A stretch of DNA of 64,000 nt from an uncultured Prevotellaceae bacterium (GCA_900321425.1 ONWA01000010.1:1-64000); one strand, 5' to 3'. Positions 27,863 through 37,407 are shown, numbered from the stretch's first letter. Notes: generated by a model not told the origin, from the sequence alone. Made by a program: numbers and translations.

Positions 27863-28330
27863 ATGAAAGATAGAATCCGACAGATTATGGAGTCGAAACA
27901 CATGACTCAACAGGTGTTCGCTCAGTTCATTGAGATGTCACCGGCATCACTCAGTAGCATCTTCAGTGGAAGGACCCGTCCTACCCTGAACATCGTAGAA
28001 GCTATCAAAAAGAAAATCCCTGACATAAATTTGGAGTGGTTGATGTTTGGAACTGGTGAAATGTTTCAACAAAATTCACCGAATCCCACCCTATCGGAGG
28101 ACCCAATGGAGTCCGTTCAGGAGCCCATGTTGCATTTTGATGCACATTCGTCGACTACACCTCAATCCATTCCTTCTACGACTCATTATTCATCGGGTGT
28201 GAGAAATACACCACCGGAAAATGGGCGTCAGGAAACGAAAATTTCGCTCCAAACAACCCGAAAAGTAATCGAAATTAAGGTATTTTACGACGATCAGACG
28301 TGGGATACGTTTGTTCCTACGAAGAAATAA
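27863..28330 (+). CDS. XRE-family helix-turn-helix regulator
   Basis: 155 residues from the ATG at 27863 (MKDRIRQIMESKHMTQQ); 25 upstream in-frame codons overlap the promoter and are excluded. Residues 3-60 form a Cro/CI-type HTH (QQVFAQFIEMSPASLSSIFSGRTRPTL, quoted in part: SPASLSSIFSGRTRP). The rest is low-complexity with Pro/Ser and a short beta-like end (IEIKVFYDDQTWDTF). Target unknown. The large AT-rich region upstream may contain its own operators. Confidence 0.85.
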   Translation: MKDRIRQIMESKHMTQQVFAQFIEMSPASLSSIFSGRTRPTLNIVEAIKKKIPDINLEWLMFGTGEMFQQNSPNPTLSEDPMESVQEPMLHFDAHSSTTPQSIPSTTHYSSGVRNTPPENGRQETKISLQTTRKVIEIKVFYDDQTWDTFVPTKK

Positions 28331-28331
28331 T

Positions 28332-28362
28332 TTTGTTGTTTGACTGAAAATGTGTATCTTTG
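28332..28362 (+). promoter_or_regulatory. Promoter of pyrK-pyrD
   Basis: TTTG at 28332-28335, spacer of exactly 19 nt, TATCTTTG at 28355-28362. The upstream box overlaps the stop of the XRE gene (28328-28330) closely. Confidence 0.75.
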
Positions 28363-28393
28363 CGCTCATTATTGGGTGCAAAGATGCTTTTTT

Positions 28394-29194
28394 ATGAAGA
28401 AATATATCCTTGACTTGACCGTAAGGTCTGTGGAACGCATACACGACCGTTATGTGCTCCTGAAATTAACTGATGACCGACCGCTTCCACCGATGCTGCC
28501 AGGACAGTTTGTGGAGATAAGGGTCGACCAGTCGCCCCACACGTTCCTGCGTCGTCCGATATCCATCCATTTCGTGGATCTCGACCAGAACGAACTCTGG
28601 TTGCTGGTGGCTACCATCGGCGAGGGAACACGCTGGATGGGCTCGCTGACAGCCGGAAAGACCGTCAACTGCGTTATCCCCCTGGGCAACGGCTTCACGA
28701 TGCCTCAGTCGACTGATGAGCGCTTGCTCCTGATTGGTGGCGGCGTGGGTGTCGCTCCTTTATTATATATGGGTGCAGAGATGCGTAGGATGGGTGCCGC
28801 ACCGACCTTTTTGTTGGGCGCCCGTACAGCCTCAGACCTGTTGATGCTGGACGAGTTTGCGAAGTATGGCAAGGTGTATGTCACCACCGAGGACGGAAGT
28901 GCCGGTGAAAAAGGTTTTGTGACGCAGCATACCATTCTGCAGACACCTTTCGACCGTATCGCAACCTGCGGTCCTAAACCGATGATGATGGCGGTCGCAC
29001 GACTGGCGAAGATGAAGGACATCGATACAGAGGTATCGCTCGAGAATATGATGGCCTGCGGCGTAGGCGCCTGTCTCTGTTGTGTGGAGAAAACGAAGGA
29101 CGACAGTGCTGCTGACGGTAATGAGACCAGGAATGTGTGTGTATGTAAGGAAGGCCCTGTATTCAATATCAAACGACTGTTATGGCAAGATTAA
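28394..29194 (+). CDS. pyrK: Dihydroorotate dehydrogenase electron-transfer subunit
   Basis: 266 residues from the ATG at 28394; the longer frame covers the promoter. FAD-binding [11 protein letters not shown]-binding [10 protein letters not shown] and a C-terminal [2Fe-2S] cluster with Cys in CGVGACLCC and a distal Cys (VCVCKEGP). Passes electrons from PyrD to NAD+ in class 1B dihydroorotate dehydrogenase. Overlaps pyrD by 13 bp, so translation is probably coupled. Confidence 0.94.
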   Translation: MKKYILDLTVRSVERIHDRYVLLKLTDDRPLPPMLPGQFVEIRVDQSPHTFLRRPISIHFVDLDQNELWLLVATIGEGTRWMGSLTAGKTVNCVIPLGNGFTMPQSTDERLLLIGGGVGVAPLLYMGAEMRRMGAAPTFLLGARTASDLLMLDEFAKYGKVYVTTEDGSAGEKGFVTQHTILQTPFDRIATCGPKPMMMAVARLAKMKDIDTEVSLENMMACGVGACLCCVEKTKDDSAADGNETRNVCVCKEGPVFNIKRLLWQD

Positions 29195-30090
29195 ACGTAA
29201 ATATCGGACAACTGGCGCTGAAGAACCCCGTGATGACGGCTTCAGGCACCTTTGGGTATGGGTTGGAGTTTGCCGATTTCGTACCCATAGATCAGATAGG
29301 AGGCATCATCGTCAAAGGAACGACGCTCCGTCCACGCGAGGGAAATGACTACCCCCGTATGGCAGAAACAGCACAGGGAATGCTCAACTGTGTGGGGTTG
29401 CAGAACAAGGGTGTCGACTATTTTTGCGAACATATCTATCCACAGGTGAAAGACATTGATACGAATATCATCGTCAACGTCAGCGGCTCGTCACCAGAGG
29501 ATTATGCGGAGTGTGCTGCACGTATCGACGCGCTAGAGCGCATTCCAGCTATCGAGCTGAATATCTCCTGTCCGAACGTGAAAGACGGCGGTATGGCCTT
29601 CGGAGTGACGTGTGAGGGCGCATCGAGTGTGGTGCGTGCCGTCCGTGAGCGCTATCATAAGACGCTCATCGTGAAGCTCTCACCGAATGTAACGAATATC
29701 GCGGAGATTGCGAAGGCGGTGGAGGCAGAAGGGGCCGACAGTGTCTCGCTCATCAATACGTTGATGGGAATGGCCATCGATATCGAGCACCGTAAACCTG
29801 TGCTGAGTATTGGTACAGGAGGACTGAGCGGTCCTGCTGTGAAGCCTGTGGCCCTACGAATGGTGTGGCAGGTGGCGAAGGCCGTCCATATCCCTGTGGT
29901 GGGCTTAGGAGGCATCTGTAGCGCTGAGGATGCCATCGAATTCATGATGGCGGGCGCTACGGCGGTAGAGATCGGTACGGCGAACTTCCTCGATCCAGCT
30001 GTAACCATCAAGGTGCGCGACGGTATCAATGAATGGCTCGATAAACACGGCTGTCAGTCGGTGGAAGAAATCATCGGGGTGCTGAAATAA
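29182..30090 (+). CDS. pyrD: Dihydroorotate dehydrogenase, catalytic subunit (class 1B)
   Basis: 302 residues, FMN barrel. TASGTFGYG at the N-terminus, active-site Cys in [10 protein letters not shown] and phosphate-binding [19 protein letters not shown]. Makes orotate in pyrimidine synthesis. Works with PyrK encoded just upstream. Confidence 0.96.
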   Translation: MARLNVNIGQLALKNPVMTASGTFGYGLEFADFVPIDQIGGIIVKGTTLRPREGNDYPRMAETAQGMLNCVGLQNKGVDYFCEHIYPQVKDIDTNIIVNVSGSSPEDYAECAARIDALERIPAIELNISCPNVKDGGMAFGVTCEGASSVVRAVRERYHKTLIVKLSPNVTNIAEIAKAVEAEGADSVSLINTLMGMAIDIEHRKPVLSIGTGGLSGPAVKPVALRMVWQVAKAVHIPVVGLGGICSAEDAIEFMMAGATAVEIGTANFLDPAVTIKVRDGINEWLDKHGCQSVEEIIGVLK

Positions 30091-30125
30091 GCACCCTTTC
30101 TGTTGGAGATAGAAAGTAAAATTAA

Positions 30126-30149
30126 GAGGGCTACCAACTGGTAGCCCTC
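30126..30149. terminator. Hairpin between pyrD and aroC
   Basis: Almost uninterrupted 11-bp palindrome (30126-30136 with 30139-30149). In the leftward direction it is followed by TTAATTTTACTTT, so it may end the slyD-aroC transcript; a role for pyrD is less clear as no T run follows on the right. The remaining 160 bp up to aroC hold nothing else I can support. Confidence 0.6.
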
Positions 30150-30310
30150 AACCAACACAAAAACTAAACTAGACTTAACTAACGTTACTTAGATTTTCAC
30201 AAACCCTTATAACGATTGCAAATATACAAGTTTTTTCTATATCCTCCAAAGTTTTTCCAATATTTTTTTGCAAAAAATGGGTTTTTGCCTGTTTTTTCGT
30301 CTTTTGAGGG

Positions 30311-31396
30311 CTAAATCCTATCTGTTACGGTTGTTTTTTGCATCAAGACAGCATCCAAAATCGTCATCGCTGCCATCGCTTCGACAACGGGTACGGCACG
30401 GGGAAGGACACACGGATCATGGCGCCCTCTGACATTCAGGGTGGTCACACGCCCTTCATCATCGACCGTCTGCTGTTCCTGTAAGATTGTAGCCACAGGT
30501 TTGAAAGCCACACGGAAATAGATATCCTGTCCGTTGCTGATGCCTCCCTGGATTCCTCCGCTGTGATTACTCTCTGTCGTGATATGTCCGTCGTGCGAAG
30601 AGAAGACATCGTTCTGCTGCGATCCACGTTCGCTGACACCACTAAACCCTTCGCCGTACTCGAAACCCTTGACGGCGTTGATGCTCAGCATAGCGGCTCC
30701 TAAGGTGGCATGCAGCTTACCGAACTCTGGTTCGCCTAAACCTACAGGACATCCCTTGATAATACAGGTGATGACGCCTCCAATGGTGTCGCCCTCCGCC
30801 TTGACAGACGCAATCAACTGTTCCATCTGACGAGCTTTCTCTGGGTCGGGACAACGTACGGCATTTTGCTCCGTCAGCGACAGGTCGTACTGTCGGTAAT
30901 CCCTGTCCAGACAGATATTACCCACCTGTGAGGTATAGGCCTGAACATGGATACCCAACTGGTGCAGTACCAGTTTGGCAAGTGCTCCGCCCACACAACG
31001 GCTGATGGTGATACGTGCCGACGAGCGACCGCCGCCACGATGGTCTCTGATGCCGTACTTCTGCTGATAGGTGAAGTCGGCATGCGAAGGACGGAACACG
31101 TGGCGCAGGTTCTCATAGTCCTGCGAGTGCTGATTCGTATTACGGACAATGAAGCCGATAGGAGCGCCCGTCGACTTCCCCTCAAAGACACCACTCAGGA
31201 GTTCTACCTGATCGGCCTCCTGACGACTGGTGGTAATCGCATTCTGTCCTGGACGACGACGGTTCAGTTCCTGTTGGATGAACGCCATATCGATGGAGAT
31301 ACCTGCCGGCATACCGTCGACAACGCCGCCAATCGCCTCTCCATGACTCTCGCCAAAGGTAGTCAGTGTAAAAAGATGACCGAAAGTGTTTCGCAT
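30311..31396 (-). CDS. aroC: Chorismate synthase
   Basis: 361 residues. Makes chorismate from EPSP, the last shared step of aromatic synthesis. FMN-binding and active-site signatures are present: GESHG at the N-terminus, RRRPGQ, the [14 protein letters not shown] stretch and the C-terminal [18 protein letters not shown]. Feeds the pheA-tyrA operon at 40 kb. Begins 27 bp after slyD on the same strand. Confidence 0.97.
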   Translation of the reverse strand: MRNTFGHLFTLTTFGESHGEAIGGVVDGMPAGISIDMAFIQQELNRRRPGQNAITTSRQEADQVELLSGVFEGKSTGAPIGFIVRNTNQHSQDYENLRHVFRPSHADFTYQQKYGIRDHRGGGRSSARITISRCVGGALAKLVLHQLGIHVQAYTSQVGNICLDRDYRQYDLSLTEQNAVRCPDPEKARQMEQLIASVKAEGDTIGGVITCIIKGCPVGLGEPEFGKLHATLGAAMLSINAVKGFEYGEGFSGVSERGSQQNDVFSSHDGHITTESNHSGGIQGGISNGQDIYFRVAFKPVATILQEQQTVDDEGRVTTLNVRGRHDPCVLPRAVPVVEAMAAMTILDAVLMQKTTVTDRI

Positions 31397-31423
31397 ACTG
31401 GGTGATTGTTGATGAGTACTTAC

Positions 31424-32014
31424 TTAATGGTGACAGTGCCCGCAGCCACAGCCTTCATCATGATGATGATGACCGCCACAGTCACTCCCGCAGTCGTCAC
31501 AGCCACAGCCGCAACCTTCACCGCTCAAGTGCTTGATCATCATCTGAATTTCCTCGTTGGTGGCATCCCTGTTCTCGAGTACCTCACCCGTGAAATTCAG
31601 GTCGTTGCCTGCCAACGGATGGTTGGTGTCAATTGTTACACCGTCGTCCTCTACCTTGAGCACACGGGCCATGAAACGCTTCTCCTCACTGTCCATCAGG
31701 GTGATAACAGCACCTTTGTAGATATTCTCGTGGTCGAAATGTCCGTTGATGGAGAACATCTCACGGCTCACCTTGTGGACACCCTCTGGGTCATAGTCGC
31801 CGAAAGCCTCAGACTTGCTGATGACAAAGTCGAACTTACTGCCTTTCTCCAGTTGGACGATATGTTGCTCAAAAGCATCGAGCGATACACCGAAACCACT
31901 GATAAACTGGTACGGACGCTCTACGTTGGTTTGTTCTTCTAACTTCTTTTCGCCGTCTTTCACGGAATACAGCTGATAGCTGACTACGATAAATTTGTTT
32001 TCTTTCTGATCCAT
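31424..32014 (-). CDS. slyD: SlyD-type FKBP peptidyl-prolyl isomerase with metal-binding tail
   Basis: 196 residues. FKBP domain split by an IF (chaperone) insert (about 70-130, from AFGDYDPEGVHKVSREMF to TIDTNHPLAGNDL). The last ~30 residues are rich in Cys and His (GCGCGC, HHHH, CGHCHH), as in nickel-binding SlyD of enterobacteria. Roles: proline isomerisation and probably nickel or zinc storage. First gene before aroC; its leftward -7 box TACCTTTG is at 32049-32042. Confidence 0.9.
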   Translation of the reverse strand: MDQKENKFIVVSYQLYSVKDGEKKLEEQTNVERPYQFISGFGVSLDAFEQHIVQLEKGSKFDFVISKSEAFGDYDPEGVHKVSREMFSINGHFDHENIYKGAVITLMDSEEKRFMARVLKVEDDGVTIDTNHPLAGNDLNFTGEVLENRDATNEEIQMMIKHLSGEGCGCGCDDCGSDCGGHHHHDEGCGCGHCHH

Positions 32015-32041
32015 TTCTTATATATATGATAATGTAGAGTG

Positions 32042-32209
32042 CAAAGGTACGAATAATAATTGAAATCGCCACCAAAAGGGGTGGGTTTAATGTAAAATCG
32101 TTACTTTTTTTATATTTTTGCGATTCATTGACCTACATCAAAAAAAGGGTGTTTGCGCACACAATTCCATCAAAAACGTTTGGAGGTATCAAAAATCGCC
32201 GTACCTTTG
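32042..32209. promoter_or_regulatory. Divergent promoters of slyD and the small secreted protein
   Basis: Leftward TACCTTTG (32049-32042, minus strand). Rightward TTTG (32179-32182), exactly 19 nt, TACCTTTG (32202-32209): a near-ideal promoter. It is followed by a 120-nt leader (32216-32335) with A-rich repeats of AAAGTC/AAAGAC. Confidence 0.75.
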
Positions 32210-32335
32210 CACCGTCGAAAGACAAAAAGGATAACAAAAAAGTAAAAAGACAGTAAAGTCAAAAAAGACAAAAAGTCAAAAGTAGGGTGGTTCGCTTGCG
32301 GACTGCCTGAGTAAAGAAAAGAAAGGGTTAGAAAA

Positions 32336-32698
32336 ATGAAAAGATTGTTTTTAATGGTTGTAGTCATGATGAGCATGACAATGGCATTTGCAGAGAACGA
32401 GAGTGTTGCTAACACTGAGAATGTAGAGGCATACGACCTGAACGTCAATATGAATAAGCTGGGAGATGCTCTTCATCTTAACAAGGATCAGGTTGATGCA
32501 GTCAAGGAGATTAATCAGATGTTCGCTAACGAGATGCGTTTTGCTGCTGAGATGAACCGCGAGGATCGTACTGCCTTCATGAACAAGGCTCTGCAGAAGA
32601 ATGTCCTCTATATGGACTACGTGCTCAACAAGGAGCAGTATCGTAAGTACCTGCTGCTGTTGAACCTCACACTGCGTAACCGCGGTCTGATCGACTAA
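32336..32698 (+). CDS. Small secreted helical protein, unknown function
   Basis: 120 residues, signal peptide cleaved near MAFAE. The mature 100 residues look all-helical (LGDALHLNKDQVDAVKEIN and similar). The pattern (leading acidic stretch, then helices containing LNK-Q) recalls Spy/CpxP-type small periplasmic proteins, but the diagnostic LTxxQ repeat is only approximated by LNKDQ and LNKEQ, so I do not assign it. Near-consensus promoter, long leader and strong terminator suggest high expression. Confidence 0.8.
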   Translation: MKRLFLMVVVMMSMTMAFAENESVANTENVEAYDLNVNMNKLGDALHLNKDQVDAVKEINQMFANEMRFAAEMNREDRTAFMNKALQKNVLYMDYVLNKEQYRKYLLLLNLTLRNRGLID

Positions 32699-32744
32699 AA
32701 AAGAGTATTCGTAATCGTAAAATTAGAGAGTTAAATGTTATCTT

Positions 32745-32777
32745 GACCACCAGTTGAAAAGCTGGTGGTCTTTTTTT
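32745..32777 (+). terminator. Strong intrinsic terminator
   Basis: 9-bp GC-rich stem (32745-32753 with 32762-32770) extended by a G-T pair and an A-T pair, GAAA loop, followed by seven T. Confidence 0.9.
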
Positions 32778-32827
32778 GTGACCAAAAATTGCCTGTTTCG
32801 ATTTTTTTTGTTTATTTTGCAAGTGAT

Positions 32828-35020
32828 ATGAGAAATAGAATTTGTTGGATCATCATAGGACTTTGTCTCACTCTTGCGGTGGGAGCGCAACAGACAGCGT
32901 GGACGAAGATGTCGCCCCTCGTGCGCAAGGTGGCACAGGTGAGTCGCCCTGCGGTGAGTCGCTCGCAAGGTATATCACCCAGTCCTGTGGCACGTATGAC
33001 GGCCTTCCTGCGCATCGATGCGTCGCAGATGGATGCTGTCCTTGAGCGTTACGGCTGCAGGAAATATGCGCAGTGGGGTGATATCTGCATTGCCGATATC
33101 CCATTGGATGCGTTGGCTCCCCTGTCGAAGGAGACTGCTGTCAGTCGTATCGAGGCCAACCAGTGCGCCAGTGTGCTGATGGATACCACTACACGTGTGA
33201 CGAATATCTTCCCTGTGTATGAGCAGACGACTGAGCATCAGGCATATACAGGCCGTGATGTCGTCGTCGGGGTGATGGATGTAGGGTTCGACCTCACGCA
33301 TCCTTCTTTCTATGACACCACTGGTTCTATCTATCGTATTGGTGCCTTTTGGGATCAGTTGTTGAAGGCGGAGGAGGGCAGTGACTTGCCGGTAGGACGC
33401 TCGTTCATAGGCGAAGAAGCGGTCCTGGCGAACGGTCATTCCCTTGATGGTGACTCACAGGCGCACGGCACCCATACCTTAGGTATCGCAGCAGGTAGCG
33501 GCTATGGTTCTCCCTATCGAGGTGTGGCCTACGAGAGTAACCTCTGTGTGGTCAGCAATGCTGTGAGTAGCGATATCAAATATATTGATCCTGAAGACTT
33601 ATACAAATATACGTCGGCCACCGATGCATTGGGCTTTAAGTATCTCTTCGACTATGCTGACGAGGTGGGACAGCCCTGTGTGGCTTCGTTCAGCGAGGGT
33701 TATTCGCCTTATCTCGACAGCGAGGACAGTCTCTATGCAGCCGTTCTCGACAGTCTGTCGGGTCCTGGACATATTCTGGTGGCATCGGCAGGTAACGAGG
33801 GACTGTCGATGACGTATGTCGACAAACCCGTTGGTACTCAGGCAGCTGGCGCTTTTATCAATACGACCAAATCCCAGGCGTTGTATCGCATGAAGGCTGA
33901 TGGGGAGATGACGTTGAAGTTCTGTCTCTATCAGGGCACAATAGGCACACCTTCGCACACGCTGACGTTCTCATCGACAGACGAACGCATCGAGGAGGGG
34001 ATTCCTGATACGATCTTTATCAATAAGGACACCTGTGCCGTTTACGTCGTTGGCTACGACTCCTGGTTCATGGCTGAGAAGGTCTATCAGATAGAGGTGG
34101 TATCGAATAAGGTACTCAGTAGCTGGGGACCTATCGCCTTGGTGGTAGAGGGAGAAACGTCGCACGTAGAACTCTTTGGCAGTTCTACCTACGCACTGAC
34201 CACCCATACCACTGATACACGTTGGAACGCAGCACAGAAAGGACATAACATCCTGGCACCAGGCTGTTTCGCTCCTGTCATCTGTGTGGGTGCAACGGCT
34301 TATCGTGAAAAGATCAAGAACTACAAGGGCAACTGGATAGGCGGTTTGGGCAATAAGGAAGGACTCATCACAACGTATTCTTCTACTGGACCAGCCTCAA
34401 ACGGATTGATGAAGCCTGATGTCACTGCTCCTGGCTCCAATATCGTCTCTGCCTACAGTGCCTATTATCTGGAGAAAAACCCATCGAGAGACGGTGATAT
34501 TATCGCGTTTAGCGACTTTCACGATAAAAGTTATCCCTGGAGTCTGAATTCCGGTACCTCGATGTCGACACCTGTGGTGGCTGGTACCATCGCCTTGTGG
34601 TTGCAGGCCAATCCGAAGCTCACTCCCGACGACGTGCGCGCTATTCTCAGTAGCAGTTGCCGGCACCCGGAAGAGGCGTTGGAATATCCCAACAACCTGT
34701 ATGGAGTAGGTGAGATTGACGGCTATAAGGGGCTGTTGGAGGTGTTGAAAGTCACCAGTATTGAAGGGGTGTCTACGTATCAGGCTGAGGGTGTGAGGGT
34801 TACCCCTTGCGAAGGTGGTCTCCGACTGCTGTTTGATGAGCAGCCTTCTTCGCCTGTACGTGTGCGTATCTTCGCCCTCTCGGGCACGTTGCTGGCCGAT
34901 ACACAGGTGTGTGCACAGTCGGCTTTTGTTGCGTTCCGTCCTGCTGCTCATACGGTCTATGTGGTACAGATGGATAGCGATATGCAGGATTTGCGAGGCT
35001 CGCAGTTGGTAAGATTTTAG
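32828..35020 (+). CDS. Secreted S8 (subtilisin-like) serine peptidase
   Basis: 730 residues from the ATG at 32828 (signal peptide, cleavage near AVGAQ). The triad is intact: Asp in VVVGVMDVGFD, His in AHGTHTLG, Ser in SGTSMSTPVVAG. A propeptide-like region occupies about 25-150, and a ~100-residue insert separates His and Ser blocks. The last ~70 residues (VRVRIFALSGTLLAD, then AHTVYVVQMD and a final LVRF) have the pattern of a type IX secretion sorting domain, but this is a resemblance only. Confidence 0.9.
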   Translation: MRNRICWIIIGLCLTLAVGAQQTAWTKMSPLVRKVAQVSRPAVSRSQGISPSPVARMTAFLRIDASQMDAVLERYGCRKYAQWGDICIADIPLDALAPLSKETAVSRIEANQCASVLMDTTTRVTNIFPVYEQTTEHQAYTGRDVVVGVMDVGFDLTHPSFYDTTGSIYRIGAFWDQLLKAEEGSDLPVGRSFIGEEAVLANGHSLDGDSQAHGTHTLGIAAGSGYGSPYRGVAYESNLCVVSNAVSSDIKYIDPEDLYKYTSATDALGFKYLFDYADEVGQPCVASFSEGYSPYLDSEDSLYAAVLDSLSGPGHILVASAGNEGLSMTYVDKPVGTQAAGAFINTTKSQALYRMKADGEMTLKFCLYQGTIGTPSHTLTFSSTDERIEEGIPDTIFINKDTCAVYVVGYDSWFMAEKVYQIEVVSNKVLSSWGPIALVVEGETSHVELFGSSTYALTTHTTDTRWNAAQKGHNILAPGCFAPVICVGATAYREKIKNYKGNWIGGLGNKEGLITTYSSTGPASNGLMKPDVTAPGSNIVSAYSAYYLEKNPSRDGDIIAFSDFHDKSYPWSLNSGTSMSTPVVAGTIALWLQANPKLTPDDVRAILSSSCRHPEEALEYPNNLYGVGEIDGYKGLLEVLKVTSIEGVSTYQAEGVRVTPCEGGLRLLFDEQPSSPVRVRIFALSGTLLADTQVCAQSAFVAFRPAAHTVYVVQMDSDMQDLRGSQLVRF

Positions 35021-35038
35021 TTTTTTAAAAAATAAGAT

Positions 35039-35860
35039 ATGAAAAAAATTAGAGTTATTTTGATGTCGATGGCCGCTGCCGTTCTGTTGACTGGCTGTGG
35101 CACATCACGTACGGTTCCTGTCACAGGCCGTAAGCAGAACCTGATGGTGAGCAACGAGCAGCTGCTCAGTCTCTCTGCTCAGGAGTATACGAAGTACATG
35201 AAGACGGCGAAGGTGTCGACCGATGCCAAGAATACGGCGCTCGTGAAGCGGGTAGGGCAGAAGCTGGCTACGGCTGTGGAGCACTATCTGAAGAACAACG
35301 GAATGGCGAGCGAGCTGCCAGAGTACAAATGGGAGTTCAATCTGGTACAGGACAAGCAGGTGAATGCTTTCTGTATGCCTGGAGGAAAGATTGTCGTCTA
35401 CGAGGGTTTGTTGCCTGTCACGAAGGATGAGGCTTCCCTGGCGATCGTCTTAGGTCACGAGATTGCTCATGCGGTGGCTAAGCATGCGGCTGAGCAGATG
35501 AGCACACAGATTCGTCAACAGTATGGTGCTCAGGCCATCGGTATGCTGATGTCGGGTGCTGGTGCCAGCTCCAGTATGCAGAGTATCGCCAGCGCTGTCA
35601 TCGGTATTGGTGCCAAGGGACAGAATGCGAAGTATTCGCGCGATCATGAGAGCGAAGCCGACCATTTAGGTATTATCTTCGCAGCGATGGCAGGCTATGA
35701 TCCTGAGGTGGCTGTCAACTTCTGGAAACGGATGTCGGAGGCTACCGGTGGAGGCTCTACCTCTTGGTTGAGTACGCACCCTAGCGACGCTACACGTATC
35801 AAACGTATTCAGGGATGGTTGCCTGAGGCGAAGAAATACTACGAGGAGGCAAAAAAGTAA
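35039..35860 (+). CDS. M48-family metallopeptidase lipoprotein
   Basis: 273 residues. Lipobox LTGC at residues 17-20, zinc site HEIAH near residue 140 and downstream Glu in ESEADHLG. Resembles LoiP/YcaL- and BepA-type periplasmic proteases that police outer-membrane assembly. Starts 18 bp after the S8 peptidase gene. Confidence 0.93.
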   Translation: MKKIRVILMSMAAAVLLTGCGTSRTVPVTGRKQNLMVSNEQLLSLSAQEYTKYMKTAKVSTDAKNTALVKRVGQKLATAVEHYLKNNGMASELPEYKWEFNLVQDKQVNAFCMPGGKIVVYEGLLPVTKDEASLAIVLGHEIAHAVAKHAAEQMSTQIRQQYGAQAIGMLMSGAGASSSMQSIASAVIGIGAKGQNAKYSRDHESEADHLGIIFAAMAGYDPEVAVNFWKRMSEATGGGSTSWLSTHPSDATRIKRIQGWLPEAKKYYEEAKK

Positions 35861-35900
35861 TCGGTATGTAAATCTACGGATTTACGTGGAGAATCAAACA

Positions 35901-35934
35901 AAAAAGTGCTACCCGCAAAAGGTAGCACTTTTTT
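35901..35934. terminator. Bidirectional terminator
   Basis: 13-bp stem (35901-35913 with 35921-35933), A-rich to the left and T-rich to the right. Serves the M48 gene and the convergent barrel gene. Core GTGCTACC/GGTAGCAC is the same as in the terminator at 37386. Confidence 0.9.
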
Positions 35935-35949
35935 GTTGCGCATAACTGA

Positions 35950-36432
35950 TTAGAAGCAGTAAGCAGCTGTAGCAGAGATCACAAGACCGCAAGAGAGGTC
36001 GCCACCATCCTTACGAGCGTGCTTGTAGTAAACATCCAGACCCAGCTTGAAGCTGTCGGAAATCTGATACTCACCAGCTGCACCAACGTTCAGACCTACT
36101 GTGGTTACGTTGGATTCAAATCCGTGTGTACCTACAACAGTAAGACCGGCCATAGGACCTAACTTGAACTTCTCAGCAACGGGGAAGAGGTAGGCTGCGT
36201 TGACGTTGATGTCCCATGTACCCCAACCGTCACAGTTGGTATAGTACTCGAAACCAGCCTCACCACGTAGGTTCTGGATGAACTCATACTGGAACTTGGC
36301 ACCAAAACCCATACATGTGTGGCTGTTGCTGAAAATACCAAGGTTGACGTTGGCACCTACTGCCATCTTTCCCTGAGCACTCATGGTGAGTGCAGACATT
36401 GCCATTACGGCGATCATTAAAAACTTTTTCAT
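35950..36432 (-). CDS. Outer-membrane beta-barrel protein, paralogue A
   Basis: 160 residues. Signal peptide MKKFLMIAVMAMSALTMSAQ, then amphipathic strands alternating with short turns and a C-terminal aromatic (TAAYCF). Eight-strand OmpA/OmpX-like barrel is likely. It is clearly paralogous to the 200-residue protein at 37437: same signal peptide, same GPMAGL, EYQ(I/V)SD-FKLGLD and YKHA segments. Function unknown. Confidence 0.85.
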   Translation of the reverse strand: MKKFLMIAVMAMSALTMSAQGKMAVGANVNLGIFSNSHTCMGFGAKFQYEFIQNLRGEAGFEYYTNCDGWGTWDINVNAAYLFPVAEKFKLGPMAGLTVVGTHGFESNVTTVGLNVGAAGEYQISDSFKLGLDVYYKHARKDGGDLSCGLVISATAAYCF

Positions 36433-36527
36433 ACTTAATTAGAATTATAAAAAACTATTTAATCGTTATCTTTTACAATTACGGGGTTCCTTTATGTCCA
36501 TATCAAATGCAATTGCAAACATCTATG

Positions 36528-36707
36528 TTAAATTGCTACAAAGAAACGACTCTGACCAAAAAATATGCGTCCGAGTTTATCTTTAATTGATATAACAAGA
36601 CCTAAGAAAGGGTTGTGCTCAACATCAATCACCTCACCATCAACCCAATCTGCTTGCGCTGTCAGCTGTGGACTAACTTTCATCTTATCTCCTATCTTTG
36701 GCTCCAT
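36528..36707 (-). CDS. Small protein, 59 aa, KOW-like
   Basis: From the ATG at 36707: 59 residues beginning EPKIGDKMKVSPQLTAQ and containing WVDGEVIDVEHNPFLGLVI. The G-x-V-(I)-x-V-(E) pattern with short strands recalls small SH3/KOW-like proteins. The gene has its own promoter copy (36735-36742), supporting that it is expressed. The frame extends 32 codons upstream through the promoter, which I exclude. Function unknown. Confidence 0.55.
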   Translation of the reverse strand: MEPKIGDKMKVSPQLTAQADWVDGEVIDVEHNPFLGLVISIKDKLGRIFFGQSRFFVAI

Positions 36708-36730
36708 CTTATTGAGTTTTTCTATTTCTT

Positions 36731-36783
36731 TTTGCAAAGATACAATATGTTTTGTATTTTTCCAAATCTTTTGCCAGAAATTT
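36731..36783 (-). repeat. 53-bp repeat, copy A, carrying a leftward promoter
   Basis: Matches 37320-37372 with two mismatches. On the minus strand it holds TTTG, 20 nt, TATCTTTG (-7 box at 36742-36735), a full Bacteroidota promoter for the 59-aa gene. Repeat is therefore a duplicated promoter. Confidence 0.85.
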
Positions 36784-36818
36784 CTCTGATAGCGAGAAGC
36801 CATTTCACTGATGGAAGT

Positions 36819-37115
36819 TCATGTTCTAAAAAGTATTTCCACTGTTTCATCAAACTCAGCCATTGATTTAGCAAGGTGTGGATTATCTTTTTTTGCGATT
36901 AGTGCGATAAAATTATCTTGTCCTTCTATCTTGCCTTCTGCTGTTTTCATACAATAGTTGTCCTTGTTTTCGTAATTATTGAACCAAATGACAAAGAGCC
37001 TATTGCGAAACATTTGCCTATCATCCCAAAAATAAAACTCATGTTGTTTGTCTTCTCGTTCATGTACATAATAGGGGGTGCGAGAATTGATGTTTTTCAA
37101 ATTAAGTTGTTTCAT
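36819..37115 (-). CDS. Hypothetical protein, 98 aa
   Basis: From the ATG at 37115. Contains many aromatic and charged residues (YYVHEREDKQHEFYFWDDRQMF) and no signal peptide. I do not recognise the family. It follows the 46-aa ORF by 38 bp on the same strand, so it is probably in the same transcript from the copy-B promoter. Part of a three-ORF insert between paralogous barrel genes, with lower GC than its neighbours. Confidence 0.55.
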   Translation of the reverse strand: MKQLNLKNINSRTPYYVHEREDKQHEFYFWDDRQMFRNRLFVIWFNNYENKDNYCMKTAEGKIEGQDNFIALIAKKDNPHLAKSMAEFDETVEILFRT

Positions 37116-37153
37116 AGTCAGATGGAATTAAGGGATTAACAATGGCTGGCTTC

Positions 37154-37294
37154 TTATATTAATCCTGCCAGCCTTTGTTTGTGAATCTGTTCAAGAAAAG
37201 CATTACTTTCTTCTAACCATTCTTTTTTTCTGCGCATTGATTCTTTGAATGCTGTTCGAACCTCTTCTGGGGTTCTCTTTTTCGTATTTTCCAT
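37154..37294 (-). CDS. Very small helical protein, 46 aa
   Basis: From the ATG at 37294: KKRTPEEVRTAFKESMRRKK followed by EWLEESNAFLEQ; strongly helical and basic. Its promoter is copy B of the 53-bp repeat. No family recognised; an antitoxin-like or DNA-binding role with the 98-aa ORF is only a guess. Confidence 0.5.
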   Translation of the reverse strand: MENTKKRTPEEVRTAFKESMRRKKEWLEESNAFLEQIHKQRLAGLI

Positions 37295-37319
37295 ATTTCT
37301 ATATAAAATATATTTTGAT

Positions 37320-37372
37320 TTTGCAAAGATACAATATGTTTTGCATCTTTCCAAATCTTTTGCCAGAAATTT
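37320..37372 (-). repeat. 53-bp repeat, copy B, carrying a leftward promoter
   Basis: Same element as 36731-36783. -7 box TATCTTTG at 37331-37324 and TTTG at 37355-37352 on the minus strand, spacer 20 nt. Drives the 46-aa ORF. Confidence 0.85.
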
Positions 37373-37380
37373 CAGCACAA

Positions 37381-37407
37381 AAAAAGTGCTACCTGTGAAG
37401 GTAGCAC
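37381..37407 (-). terminator. Terminator of barrel paralogue B
   Basis: On the minus strand GGTGCTACC-ttcaca-GGTAGCAC is followed by seven T. Core stem 37386-37393 with 37400-37407. Same core as the terminator after paralogue A, so gene and terminator seem to have been duplicated together. Confidence 0.85.
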
